From NCBI GenBank assembly GCA_002338655.1, contig DDIU01000004.1, positions 62,001-126,000 on the forward strand: DNA of 64,000 nucleotides, in the 5' to 3' direction. The notes below the pieces were generated by a model that was given only the letters and a program-made list of their open reading frames with translations, searched no databases and was not told the DNA's origin. This DNA is from Flammeovirgaceae bacterium UBA1842 (GTDB lineage: Bacteria; Bacteroidota; Bacteroidia; Cytophagales; Cyclobacteriaceae). This document shows positions 8,596 through 17,838 of this stretch, piece after piece (position 1 is the first letter of the stretch; each line of letters opens with the position of its first letter). The position numbers and the translations under genes are program-made.

Positions 8596-9022
8596 AAATA
8601 ATGAGGATGGCAGGGTAGTAAAGGTATTTCTCGATGAGGAAGAAACACCTTTTGGTGAATTTAGCCCACCTGTAAAATTCGATTTGGATACCACCAAAAT
8701 ACCTGATGGCAAGCACAGACTTAAAATTGTAGCCAAATCTTCAAGAGGTGTAGAGGGGGTAAAATATATCCCGTTTGAAGTGCGAAATGGCCCTGCAATA
8801 TCAGTGCTGGGCCTAAAAGATGACGAAGTGGTAGATACTAATGTGGCCATAACAATCAATGCCTATGGTAGTGAAACCAATGATCAATTCATCATTAGGG
8901 GATCAGAAACCCCAAAAGCCATACCAGCTTGGGTATGGGCAATTGTTATTTCATTTATTGGTTTCGGCATGTTTTATTTAATCATGAACTGGGATCAAGC
9001 ATTATATAAATCATTTTTCTAA
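8582..9022 (+). CDS. Ig-like domain protein with C-terminal membrane anchor, oxidase cluster
   Basis: 146 residues starting at ATG 8582 (a TTG three codons earlier is in frame but less likely). The first ~110 residues look like a beta-sandwich (FGEFSPPVKFDLDTTKIPDG, then GKHRLKIVAKSSRG). They are followed by a single membrane segment at about 115-135 (WVWAIVISFIGFGMFYLI) and a short tail. It overlaps the preceding gene by 14 bases, and its stop overlaps the next ATG. No known family is recognised. The tight coupling suggests a structural or assembly partner of the oxidase. There is no signal peptide, so the topology is uncertain. Confidence 0.7.
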   Translation: MKTTENNEDGRVVKVFLDEEETPFGEFSPPVKFDLDTTKIPDGKHRLKIVAKSSRGVEGVKYIPFEVRNGPAISVLGLKDDEVVDTNVAITINAYGSETNDQFIIRGSETPKAIPAWVWAIVISFIGFGMFYLIMNWDQALYKSFF

Positions 9023-9411
9023 TGAAAGAGGAAATTTTAGATATAGAGGATGTAAAACTATTGGTAGATCAGTTCTATGGCAAAGTACGCCAAGACGAGT
9101 TGCTAGCAGATATATTCAACAATGTAATACAGGACAGGTGGCCTGAACATTTGGATAAAATGTACCGTTTTTGGCAGACCATTCTTCTTGGTGAGCGCAC
9201 CTACAGTGGGAGCCCCTTTGTGCCCCACATGAAATTGCCAGTGGAAGCCATGCATTTCGAACGTTGGTTAAAACTTTTTTATGAGACGTTGGAAGAACAT
9301 TTTGTAGGCCCTAAAGCCGAAGAAGCCAAGTGGAGAGCGGAAAGAATGGCCGAGATGTTCCAGATAAAGATCAATTATTTTAAAGAGAATCCATCAAGTG
9401 CCATATTATGA
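9022..9411 (+). CDS. Group III truncated haemoglobin
   Basis: 129 residues, the usual length for a group III truncated globin. Recognisable features are the YRFWQTILLG segment, the GSPFVPHMKLP region, and the proximal histidine H78 in AMHFERWLKLF. These cytoplasmic globins bind O2 and NO and are linked to nitrosative-stress tolerance or low-oxygen respiration. The ATG overlaps the previous stop (TAATG) and the stop overlaps the next start (ATGA), so the gene is part of one translationally coupled run. Its presence supports an NO or microaerobic role for the cluster. Confidence 0.9.
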   Translation: MKEEILDIEDVKLLVDQFYGKVRQDELLADIFNNVIQDRWPEHLDKMYRFWQTILLGERTYSGSPFVPHMKLPVEAMHFERWLKLFYETLEEHFVGPKAEEAKWRAERMAEMFQIKINYFKENPSSAIL

Positions 9412-9875
9412 ACACAAACAGCAAATATTCAATAGCCATTATATCTGTTTTTCTATGGATAGGCTTCGTATGTGCCATAAGTTTCATGGAAGCTTGGCTC
9501 AAATTCAGTGCGCCAGGCGTTACTATCCCCATTGGTTTAGGCATCGGCAGACTCGTTTTTGGGGCACTTAACAAGATCGAATGGGTTTTTACAGTTGGTA
9601 TAGCCCTCAATCTAATACTAACCAAAACACCCCTTTTAACCGCTAGGAATGTATTTTACTTGGTTCCGGTGGCGTTATTGGTTCTACAAACATTTCTACT
9701 TCTACCTTTTCTTGATATCCGGGCCGAACAGCTAATTCAGGGGGAAGAGTTGCCGTCTTCCAATGTCCACTTTTATTATGTGGGTATGGAAGTACTTAAG
9801 ATCATCTGTTTATTCATTTTTGGTATAAAAATATTAGGACTTAATGGAAAATTCGAAACTGATAGAGCAGATTAA
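9408..9875 (+). CDS. Four-TM membrane protein of unknown function
   Basis: 155 residues with about four membrane segments (approximately 8-28, 38-66, 80-102 and 122-145). It starts on an ATGA overlap with the globin gene and runs 32 bases into the next gene. I do not recognise the family and see no metal-binding motif. The position within the coupled oxidase/globin run suggests a membrane component of the same response. Confidence 0.65.
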   Translation: MNTNSKYSIAIISVFLWIGFVCAISFMEAWLKFSAPGVTIPIGLGIGRLVFGALNKIEWVFTVGIALNLILTKTPLLTARNVFYLVPVALLVLQTFLLLPFLDIRAEQLIQGEELPSSNVHFYYVGMEVLKIICLFIFGIKILGLNGKFETDRAD

Positions 9876-10764
9876 AGAGAAATACGAGAAGCTGGGTGAA
9901 AACCCGGAAACGCATTTGAAAGGCTTGCTGACTGCAAAGCCCATTAACTATTGGGACTACTTGCATATTGAGACATTGCTATCATTGCAAAATCCAAGGA
10001 CGGATTTCAAGGATGAGGAGATTTTCATCATGTACCACCAAATGACGGAGTTGGTACTCAAAATGATTGTGCATGAGGTAAAGCAGATAGTGTCAGAACC
10101 CGACCCTAGTGATGACTATCTGATAACCAAAATATCCCGTGTGAACAGGTATACCAAATTGCTGATTACTTCTTTCGCAATAATGAAAGACGGGATGGAT
10201 TATGATGATTATAACATCTTCAGAAATACATTGACGCCAGCAAGTGGATTTCAGAGTGCACAATTTAGGTTTATTGAGCTCTATTGTACCCGGCTCAGTA
10301 ACCTTGTCAGCAATAGCCAAAAGGACAGTTTGGACAGCAACGCAACAATGGAGCAACGGTTTGAAAAACTCTATTGGAAAGATGCCGGCCTTAATAGAAA
10401 AACAGGTAAAAAGACACTGACTTTAACCCAGTTTGAAAAGAAATATCAACAGAAATTAATGACGCTAGCCCAAGATTTGGAGGGCAAAACCATTGAAGAT
10501 AAACTATTGCTCAATGGGCAACCCGGTGATGAACTGATAAAAGTGCTGAAGAGATTTGATTATTTATATAACGTCAAATGGCCGATTGTTCATTTGGGCA
10601 CCGCACAACACTACTTGGATAGTAAAGGTGAAAACAAGCAGGCAACAGGAGGTTCGGAATGGAAAAAATATCTTCATCCTGCCTATCAGCAGAGAAGGTT
10701 TTTCCCATCACTCTGGTCTGAAGAAGAGCTAGCCGATTGGGGAAACTTAAATCTTGAACAATAA
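9844..10764 (+). CDS. Tryptophan 2,3-dioxygenase family protein
   Basis: 306 residues with the TDO signature. YWDYLHIETLLSLQ lies near the N-terminus. Next come MYHQMTELVLK, carrying the substrate-side His, and ASGFQSAQFR, carrying the Arg that holds the substrate carboxylate. WPIVHLGTAQHYL then carries the probable haem-ligand His, followed by ATGGSEWKKYL. The family uses haem to open the tryptophan indole ring to N-formylkynurenine in the cytoplasm. No other kynurenine-pathway gene is nearby. It starts inside the previous gene and its stop overlaps the following cupin start. That context suggests a haem-dependent role in the NO/low-oxygen response; the substrate is untested. Confidence 0.87.
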   Translation: MENSKLIEQIKEKYEKLGENPETHLKGLLTAKPINYWDYLHIETLLSLQNPRTDFKDEEIFIMYHQMTELVLKMIVHEVKQIVSEPDPSDDYLITKISRVNRYTKLLITSFAIMKDGMDYDDYNIFRNTLTPASGFQSAQFRFIELYCTRLSNLVSNSQKDSLDSNATMEQRFEKLYWKDAGLNRKTGKKTLTLTQFEKKYQQKLMTLAQDLEGKTIEDKLLLNGQPGDELIKVLKRFDYLYNVKWPIVHLGTAQHYLDSKGENKQATGGSEWKKYLHPAYQQRRFFPSLWSEEELADWGNLNLEQ

Positions 10765-11072
10765 TGGAGATAGAAAGCCCAACAATGGAAAATGTGGCCT
10801 ATGGCAAAACATTTAAAGTATTGAACATAGTAGGCACCGTGGGCATGCACATGCCCGAGCACCATGCCACCCATGAGGCAGTAATATTGGTTAAGCAAGG
10901 CAAGGCCATTGTAACCATGACAGGTGAAAAGTATCTAATCCAAAAGGGAGAGGTATTTATTATTCCAGCAGGTGAACAACATACACTTGCAGTTCTTGAA
11001 GCATTTGAAGCCAATGTAATTATGCCGGTGGCTTCTACCATCGAATTTGAAAATAAAATGTACGAAAATTAA
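10764..11072 (+). CDS. Small cupin-domain protein
   Basis: 102 residues forming one cupin barrel. Motif 1 is seen as HMPEHHATHEAVILVKQG (metal-ligand His residues) and motif 2 as GEVFIIPAGEQHTL. Single-domain cupins bind a metal and act as small dioxygenases, isomerases or sensors; the substrate cannot be inferred. The ATG shares a base with the TDO stop (TAATG), which indicates coupling to that gene. Confidence 0.82.
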   Translation: MEIESPTMENVAYGKTFKVLNIVGTVGMHMPEHHATHEAVILVKQGKAIVTMTGEKYLIQKGEVFIIPAGEQHTLAVLEAFEANVIMPVASTIEFENKMYEN

Positions 11073-11098
11073 GTAATGACAATTAAATTTTAATAGCC

Positions 11099-11833
11099 AT
11101 GAACGAAACTATAGCAATGTCAGGACAAACAATAGGTGAAATTGTAGCACTTGATTATAGGGCAGCAGATGTTTTTGAAAAGAGGAAAATAGATTTTTGC
11201 TGTCAAGGAAACCGACTTTTAAAGGATGTATGTGATGAAAAACAGATTCCAATTGCTGACTTATTAAAGGACTTGGAAAATGCCTTAAATTTCAATAAAA
11301 GTAAAATTGACTACCAATCGTGGGCATTGGATGTATTGGCCACTCATATCCAAACTACGCATCATGCATATGTAGAAAAACAGATACCGGTAATCAAACA
11401 GTATTTAAGAAAAATTTGTGATGTTCATGGTGATAAACATCCCGAATTATATGAAATTGAAAAGCTGTTCAATGTATCAGCTGGAGAATTTACCATGCAC
11501 ATGAAAAAGGAAGAAATGATTCTCTTTCCTTTTATAAGGAGAATGGTAAATGCACAAGCACGAGGCGAAAAAGTGGAGAGCCCTCAATTTGGCACAATTG
11601 AAAATCCTGTTGAGATGATGATGCACGATCATACTGTAGAAGGAAAGCGTTTTCTTAAAATTTCCGAATTGAGTTCAGGGTATACCCCACCTGAGGATGG
11701 TTGCAACACCTACAAAGTGACTTATGCCTTATTAAAGGAATTTGAAGAAGACATGCACCTTCACATTCATTTAGAGAATAATATTCTATTTCCTAAGTCT
11801 ATCGAGTTGGAAAAACAAATGAACAAAGGATGA
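11099..11833 (+). CDS. ric: Iron-sulfur cluster repair di-iron protein (RIC/ScdA/YtfE)
   Basis: 244 residues. The N-terminal ScdA-type domain has the IDFCCQGN motif at about residues 31-38. It is followed by a hemerythrin-like four-helix domain with spaced His/Glu ligands (TTHHAYVEKQ, FTMHMKKEEMILFPF, MMHDHTVEGKRF, HLHIHLENNILFPK). RIC proteins carry a non-haem di-iron centre and restore Fe-S clusters damaged by NO or oxidants. This is one of the clearest signs that the cluster answers nitrosative stress. It is separated from the upstream cupin by 26 bases and overlaps the next cupin by 4. Confidence 0.93.
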   Translation: MNETIAMSGQTIGEIVALDYRAADVFEKRKIDFCCQGNRLLKDVCDEKQIPIADLLKDLENALNFNKSKIDYQSWALDVLATHIQTTHHAYVEKQIPVIKQYLRKICDVHGDKHPELYEIEKLFNVSAGEFTMHMKKEEMILFPFIRRMVNAQARGEKVESPQFGTIENPVEMMMHDHTVEGKRFLKISELSSGYTPPEDGCNTYKVTYALLKEFEEDMHLHIHLENNILFPKSIELEKQMNKG

Positions 11834-12171
11834 ATCAGATTATAGATATGGAACATCAAATAAAAATAAGTGATTTGGAGTGGACCGAAGGTAATGTGAA
11901 AGGTTTCCTTGGCAAGCAATTGATTGACCAGAAAAATGGTACATTCAAACTGGTGAAGGTGAATCCCAAGACAAGCTACCCACTCCATCGTCACCCTGAT
12001 AAGACAGAATTTGCCTATGTGATTGAGGGGCATCCGGAATTTGAGATAGACTCTGATCAATATCAGTCCAAAGTGGGCGATTTCTTTATATTTCCGATAG
12101 GCAAAAGGCACGCCATCAGGAATAATACAGAGGCAGAATGCCAATTGCTGGTTGGTGCTATTATGGAATAA
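11830..12171 (+). CDS. Second small cupin-domain protein
   Basis: 113 residues. The cupin motifs are YPLHRHPDKTEFAYVIEG (His-x-His with Glu) and GDFFIFPIGKRHAI. It begins on an ATGA overlap with the RIC stop, so it is probably co-translated. An in-frame second Met lies nine residues in (MEHQIKIS) and could be the true start. The substrate is unknown. Two unrelated-looking cupins in one NO-type cluster may reflect metal-dependent sensing or small-molecule detoxification, which is inference. Confidence 0.8.
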   Translation: MNQIIDMEHQIKISDLEWTEGNVKGFLGKQLIDQKNGTFKLVKVNPKTSYPLHRHPDKTEFAYVIEGHPEFEIDSDQYQSKVGDFFIFPIGKRHAIRNNTEAECQLLVGAIME

Positions 12172-12250
12172 GGATGCGGACTAGAGAAGTGGGGCGCTGA
12201 GTAAGGATCTTTGAATATAAAAAATCAACGAGGTGGAAAAAACGAAAAAA

Positions 12251-12703
12251 ATGCCAATAAAAAGACACAAGGATTTACAACCAATAAGTAGGGATCATCA
12301 TCATGCTCTGCTACTTAGCTGGAAAATCAGACAGGGTTTTAGCAGGCAGATTGATCCAGCCCGTATGAAGAAATACAGCGACTGGTTCTATGAAAACCAT
12401 TTAAAGCCCCATTTTGAGATTGAAGAAAAGTACCTTTTCCCAATAATGGAGGAAAACAATGAACTTGTAAAAAAAGCTCTTTCCGAACATCGGAGGATAA
12501 TTAAACTGATTACTGCTGACAGTGACTTTGAACGAACATTAAGCCTTTTGGAAGAGGAGCTTGAAAATCACATCAGGTTTGAAGAACGTATTCTTTTCAA
12601 AGAGATTCAGGAAAGGGCAACGCCTGAACAAATGAAGACCATTAGCAGGGTTCATAAAGATGAAGCATTTGTCGAGAATACCGAAGATGAATTTTGGCGG
12701 TAA
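12251..12703 (+). CDS. Hemerythrin-like HHE domain protein
   Basis: About 150 residues, with ISRDHHHALLLSWKIRQGF near the N-terminus, HFEIEEKYLFPIME, SEHRRIIKLI and NHIRFEERILFKEI. This is the spaced His/Glu pattern of a hemerythrin HHE four-helix bundle binding a di-iron centre. Members bind O2 or NO or protect Fe-S proteins. The start at ATG 12251 gives the family-typical MPIKRHKDL beginning; a GTG at 12233 in the same frame would add six residues. It is the last gene of the NO/low-oxygen cluster, 79 bases after the second cupin. Confidence 0.86.
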   Translation: MPIKRHKDLQPISRDHHHALLLSWKIRQGFSRQIDPARMKKYSDWFYENHLKPHFEIEEKYLFPIMEENNELVKKALSEHRRIIKLITADSDFERTLSLLEEELENHIRFEERILFKEIQERATPEQMKTISRVHKDEAFVENTEDEFWR

Positions 12704-12774
12704 AGCCTAGTTAAAGTGGCCTTGGTAAGTACTCAATTAAAAGGCCTTTCATAAATTTTACTGTGCAGTCGGTT

Positions 12775-12806
12775 GTTTCCCCCAAATAGAAGTACTGGGG
12801 GGAAAC
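12775..12806. terminator. Inverted repeat after the NO/low-oxygen cluster, possible terminator
   Basis: GTTTCCCCC at 12775-12783 and its exact complement GGGGGAAAC at 12798-12806 can form a 9-bp stem with a 14-base loop, 72 bases after the hemerythrin stop. No clear T-run follows, so termination is uncertain and it could be another hairpin. The rest of the 266-bp gap before tamB shows nothing else recognisable. Confidence 0.4.
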
Positions 12807-12969
12807 TTCTGACTAAATTAAAGAGCTGCGTCCACCTTTACCCGTGGATATTTCTCCACACATTCCAATTATAATTTGATTTGTTTGAGCTGCTAGGGGC
12901 ATTAATTCCACTGGTATAATTTTTACGCCTATCTAATTTGTATTTTCACAAAAAAATTAGCTTCTGGGC

Positions 12970-15900
12970 GTGAGAAAAGTTTTGTTCAAAATTCTTCGGA
13001 TTGTAGGTTGGGTCGTGCTATCCATCACCACGCTGCTCATACTGTTGATTTTGCTGGTCAGGATGCCGGCTGTTCAGCAGAAGATAGTTGGTAAGATTGA
13101 AACAGAATTACACAAGAAGCTTAAAACCAACCTGAGTCTAGGGCGGGTTTACCTTTCATTTCCGAAAAAAATTGAAATTGAAAATTTCTACCTAGAAGAT
13201 CAGAAGGGTGATACGTTGCTTTTTGTAAAAAACGTGACCGTGGATACGGATTTGTGGGATTTGATGCAAAATAAAATTACGCTCCAATCAATTGGAATAG
13301 AAGGCCTAGTATCTAATATCAAGCACAATAATAAGGGAGTCTATAATTTCGACTTCATCATTGAAAGCTTCAGTTCTGACGCCCCCAAGACAAATAAAGG
13401 AAGTCCATGGAAGTTTAGCATTGGTGACGTAGCACTCAGGGATTTTAGAACCACTTATATAGATGACTCACTGAAGACACGGGCCTATGGCCAATGGAAA
13501 TCATTGGTAATTGATACTGATATTATAGATTTTGATCAACAGCACTATACGCTTGACGCAATCCGACTCGATGGTGCCCAATTGTCCTATTCAGATAGTA
13601 AGGAACCTGTCTCCGACACGACTAAAGCTACAAATGCCTCCCAACCATTGCCCATAGAATTTAATGTAAATGAAATTTCGATCAATCAATCCGAAATAAA
13701 GGTAGCAACTCAGCCACTTCAACTAAATGCTTTAATTGGTCTGTTTCGGCTACAATCAAAGAGTTTCGATTTAAACACCCTCGCAGCTGACTTTGAACTG
13801 TTACAGCTTGAAGATTCTAAAGTAAGTATTGAAACACAATCATCAACTAAACCACCAGATACCTCAACATCATTTTCATTACCTAAAATAAACCTTGATG
13901 AGTTGATTTTAAATAGGAATGACTTTACCTATAATTCCAATACCACTAAAAAGGCTGGCTTTGATCCAAACCATTTGGTTATTATAAATCTCTCAGGCCA
14001 AATCTCAGATATTGGACTGGGGTCAACGATCAAAGGTTCTGTGGCAAGCCTGTCTTTGCAATCACAGGATTTTCCTATTAGAAACTTCAGTGGCGATCTA
14101 GCCCTCGAAGATTCATCGATGACATTTGGCGGGTTAAAATTACAAACGGGCAAAAGTCAATTGGCTTTGGATGGAAAACTGTCTTATTCTTCATTGGGTA
14201 ATATTATCAGTGAGGAGACTAGGATCGACATTGACCTCAATCCCTCTACAATCAATTTGGATGATATTGCCTATTTTGAGCCGTCATTATTCGATGGTTT
14301 AGGGATTAAAGTAAAGGTGCTAGCCTTAAAAGGTAAAGTAGATGGAGATTTTAAAAATTTAAAAATTGATGATTTTATCGTTGAAACAGGAAATCAAACC
14401 ACTGTTTCAGTTAAAGGAATTGTTAGTAACGTCTTAAATACAGACCAGCTTGCTTTCAAAGGGGCAGAAGTTAATATCCGATCCACGCGCAAAGATGTTT
14501 TTTCTATTTTGGCGGACAGTCTCCTTCCCAACTCCATTCAGTTGCCCGACAAATTCGCCATTCTGGCCAAAGCAAATGGGACGATAAAAGACCTCAAGGG
14601 CAATTTAAAGCTAAACTCCACTTATGGAATTGCAACTGTTGAAGGGGCTCTGAGGTGGAAAGATAACATTCCATTTTATGAAGCTTCCATTAATTCAGAG
14701 CACTTTGATGTAGGATATCTGATACGCCAAGACAGTAATTTCAATGCAATGACAATCAACGTGGTGGCTAATGGAAGCGGCAACCGATTGGAAAACTTAG
14801 CACTTGACATTAAGGGGACAATAGAAAATGTAAAATACGCTCAGTATGAGTATAGGAAGCTCATCATAGATGGTGGTTTTAATGGGAAAGTAGCTACTGC
14901 TCTTTTGGAAATCGATGATCCCAACTTGCTATTTATGCTAGATGGGTCAGTGGATATGAATGCCAGCCTTTATCGTTACAAAGCAGATTTGAATTTAAAA
15001 AAAGCTCTTCTCGACTCCCTGGGTTTGGCAAGGGCACCTTTGAAAATAAAGGGGCTGGTTCATGCCGATTTTGAAACCAAAGAATTTAGAAAGATTAATG
15101 GGGGCATTACGATCAGTCAATTTACAGCTGACAATTCCATTGATACCTATAAGTTGGATTCTTTGAGCATCATCAGTAGTATTCAGGAAGACAACACTCA
15201 AATAACGATTGATTCAGAAGTGATGTCTGGAAATATCAAAGGAAATGTAGACCTGACCACTTTAGGTACTGCCGTCACCCAGCATATTGATCAGTATTAT
15301 AAATTCACAAAAAAGGATGAAAATATCAAAGAAACAAGGTTTACTTTCGATTTCGATATTAAGAATACTGATCTGATTACAGAAGTATTCATCCCTGAAT
15401 TATCTGAGTTTGATCCTGGTGTTTTACAAGGGTCATTTGACAGCGGCACCGATCAGTTATTGATTAATATCAATATACATCATCTCAAATTCGCTGGAAT
15501 TACAGCCGATTCTATCCAACTGATTGCAAAATCGGACAAGCAACAATTAAAATCAACATTACAAATAGCAGAGATTTATAGTGATCAAGCTGCCATACAC
15601 CATTTGGGCATTAGTGGGTTACTTGCCGATAACAAAATGGTTGGCCGATTTTCAGCTAAGGACAGTACGTACCAAACTAGGTACCTGCTTCAGGCTGATT
15701 TTGAAAGCCTTGAAAATGGATACGGCATTCATTTAAGGCCAGATTCTTTAATGCTTAATTACGAATGGTGGGACATCCCAGATCAAAATCAAATCCTGAT
15801 TTCAGAAGATAATGTGGAGACGTCAAATTTTATCTTGTCTAAAGGAACAAATAAGGTCACATTTTCAAAAAAAATAGAAGATGGGGCATTACTTAAAATT

Positions 15901-17838
15901 GCGTTCAGTCAATTTGATCTTCAAACTCTGACCTCCATTTTGGACAAAGACAATAAGCTTGTATCGGGTAAGTTAAATGGTTCAGTTGACCTTTCACTAC
16001 CACCCAATCAGTTTTATTTTAATACTGACCTTGATGTTACCGATTTTCAGGCCATGGAAAAGCAATGGGGAGACCTTGCCATTAAAGTAAACAACAAAAA
16101 CGTTGATCATTATCAAGGGAGTTTGGTTTTAAAAGACAATGTCAATGAAGCCCATATTACCGGAACGTATGGGGTTTCTACCGGCTTGATTAAGTCAGAT
16201 ATTAACATTACGAACTTTGATCTCGCCACTATTGCGCCAATAGTTAAGAACTCCATCCAAGGGCTTTCGGGTTCCTTATCAAGTAAAGTCCAATTTACGG
16301 GTAGTTTGAAAGATCCTAACATTAAAGGAGCCATCACGGTAAAAGATGCTCAGTTTAATCCAGCATTTCTAAATAACAAGCTTGCAATAAAGAATGAAAC
16401 CATAAAAGTAAACAACTCAACTTTTAACTTTAAAAACTTTACCGTAACGGACCTTAATAATAATTCCATCTCATTGAACGGAAGTTTGGAAATGGAAGAT
16501 TTTATGTTTTACCGTTTCAACCTCATTGTTCAAGCCAAAAATTTCCTCGTACTCAATACAGAACGTAAGGACAACTCATTGTTTTACGGCCAACTTCGCG
16601 CTGACATCTTAGCGGAAATTAAAGGATCATCCATTCGGCCTGATATCGATATGGATTTAGTGATCAATGAGGGAAGTGAAATTACCTATGAATTGCCTGA
16701 AACGGAATACAAATTGTTGGATCATGATAATGTGGTAAGATTTGTTAACCCAAATCAAGTTAAAGTATCCACATCGGAAAATATACCCGATAGCGTTGTT
16801 TTTCAAGGGATCAACCTAAGCGCTAACATTGACATCAGCGATAAATCTTCCCTTACAATAGTCATAGATCCAATTACTCACGATAAGCTCTATGTAAAGG
16901 GTAATGCAGCTTTGACGTTAATAATAAACGAAAAAGGGGACATTGATCTTGCAGGGAAATATGATGTATCGGAAGGGATATATGACTTCAGTTTTTACAA
17001 ATTGGTAAAACGTGAATTCGTAATTGAGAAAGGCAGCAGCATTATATGGACCGGTGAAATATTGGACGCCAGGCTCGATGTCAAAGCAAGTAATTTAGTA
17101 GAAGCTGCGCCCATCGATTTGGTGATCAACCAATTGGGCAATGCGAGTCAGGAAGAACTTAATCGTTATAGGCAGAGGCTTCCATTTTATGTTATTTTAA
17201 ATATTAATGGCCAACTGCTTGAGCCGGAGATTAGTTTTGAATTAGACATGCCGGAAAACAAGCAGAATGCCTTCAACGGTAATATCTATGCACGTATCAA
17301 CGAATTAAATTCGCGTGAGTCAGATCTGAATAAACAGGTGTTTGCCTTGTTAATCCTCAATCGGTTTATAGCCGACAATCCCTTACAAAGTGAAAATGGC
17401 TACAGTCTGGAGGACAACTCCAGAAGAAGTGTTAGCCGGATATTGTCTGACCAATTGAATCGATTGACGGACAATATCAAAAGTGTCAATCTAAATTTTA
17501 ACCTTGAGTCTTACCAAAACCATTCTTCAGGCAATTCACAATCTACCACACAACTAGAGTTAGGGGTCAGTAAATCACTGTTTAACGACCGACTTGAAGC
17601 TAAAATTGAGGGCAATGTTAATATTGAAGGTCAGCAGCAGCAGAGTTTTGGGGATTATGTGGGAGACCTTATTTTAGAATATAAACTGACACCCGATGGG
17701 CGTTGGCGGGTAACAGGATTTAGGCGAAGTGACTTTGATATTATTAGTGGCGAAGTAATAGATACAGGGGCAGGTATAATTTACATCAGGGATTATAATT
17801 CATTTAAAGAGCTATTCAAGTCCAGTGAGAAGAAATAG
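12970..17838 (+). CDS. tamB: TamB, inner-membrane translocation/assembly module
   Basis: 1622 residues from a GTG start. There is one N-terminal membrane anchor (about 12-30), then a very long beta-helical AsmA/TamB body and the conserved TamB C-terminal domain at roughly 1250-1622 (for example IDLAGKYDVSEGIYDFSFY, YVILNINGQLLEPEISFEL and QVFALLILNRF). TamB spans the periplasm and works with a TamA-type Omp85 protein in outer-membrane protein insertion and envelope lipid transport. Its last 14 bases overlap the TamL gene, so the two are translationally coupled. The length is in the normal range for Bacteroidetes TamB. Confidence 0.92.
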   Translation: MRKVLFKILRIVGWVVLSITTLLILLILLVRMPAVQQKIVGKIETELHKKLKTNLSLGRVYLSFPKKIEIENFYLEDQKGDTLLFVKNVTVDTDLWDLMQNKITLQSIGIEGLVSNIKHNNKGVYNFDFIIESFSSDAPKTNKGSPWKFSIGDVALRDFRTTYIDDSLKTRAYGQWKSLVIDTDIIDFDQQHYTLDAIRLDGAQLSYSDSKEPVSDTTKATNASQPLPIEFNVNEISINQSEIKVATQPLQLNALIGLFRLQSKSFDLNTLAADFELLQLEDSKVSIETQSSTKPPDTSTSFSLPKINLDELILNRNDFTYNSNTTKKAGFDPNHLVIINLSGQISDIGLGSTIKGSVASLSLQSQDFPIRNFSGDLALEDSSMTFGGLKLQTGKSQLALDGKLSYSSLGNIISEETRIDIDLNPSTINLDDIAYFEPSLFDGLGIKVKVLALKGKVDGDFKNLKIDDFIVETGNQTTVSVKGIVSNVLNTDQLAFKGAEVNIRSTRKDVFSILADSLLPNSIQLPDKFAILAKANGTIKDLKGNLKLNSTYGIATVEGALRWKDNIPFYEASINSEHFDVGYLIRQDSNFNAMTINVVANGSGNRLENLALDIKGTIENVKYAQYEYRKLIIDGGFNGKVATALLEIDDPNLLFMLDGSVDMNASLYRYKADLNLKKALLDSLGLARAPLKIKGLVHADFETKEFRKINGGITISQFTADNSIDTYKLDSLSIISSIQEDNTQITIDSEVMSGNIKGNVDLTTLGTAVTQHIDQYYKFTKKDENIKETRFTFDFDIKNTDLITEVFIPELSEFDPGVLQGSFDSGTDQLLININIHHLKFAGITADSIQLIAKSDKQQLKSTLQIAEIYSDQAAIHHLGISGLLADNKMVGRFSAKDSTYQTRYLLQADFESLENGYGIHLRPDSLMLNYEWWDIPDQNQILISEDNVETSNFILSKGTNKVTFSKKIEDGALLKIAFSQFDLQTLTSILDKDNKLVSGKLNGSVDLSLPPNQFYFNTDLDVTDFQAMEKQWGDLAIKVNNKNVDHYQGSLVLKDNVNEAHITGTYGVSTGLIKSDINITNFDLATIAPIVKNSIQGLSGSLSSKVQFTGSLKDPNIKGAITVKDAQFNPAFLNNKLAIKNETIKVNNSTFNFKNFTVTDLNNNSISLNGSLEMEDFMFYRFNLIVQAKNFLVLNTERKDNSLFYGQLRADILAEIKGSSIRPDIDMDLVINEGSEITYELPETEYKLLDHDNVVRFVNPNQVKVSTSENIPDSVVFQGINLSANIDISDKSSLTIVIDPITHDKLYVKGNAALTLIINEKGDIDLAGKYDVSEGIYDFSFYKLVKREFVIEKGSSIIWTGEILDARLDVKASNLVEAAPIDLVINQLGNASQEELNRYRQRLPFYVILNINGQLLEPEISFELDMPENKQNAFNGNIYARINELNSRESDLNKQVFALLILNRFIADNPLQSENGYSLEDNSRRSVSRILSDQLNRLTDNIKSVNLNFNLESYQNHSSGNSQSTTQLELGVSKSLFNDRLEAKIEGNVNIEGQQQQSFGDYVGDLILEYKLTPDGRWRVTGFRRSDFDIISGEVIDTGAGIIYIRDYNSFKELFKSSEKK

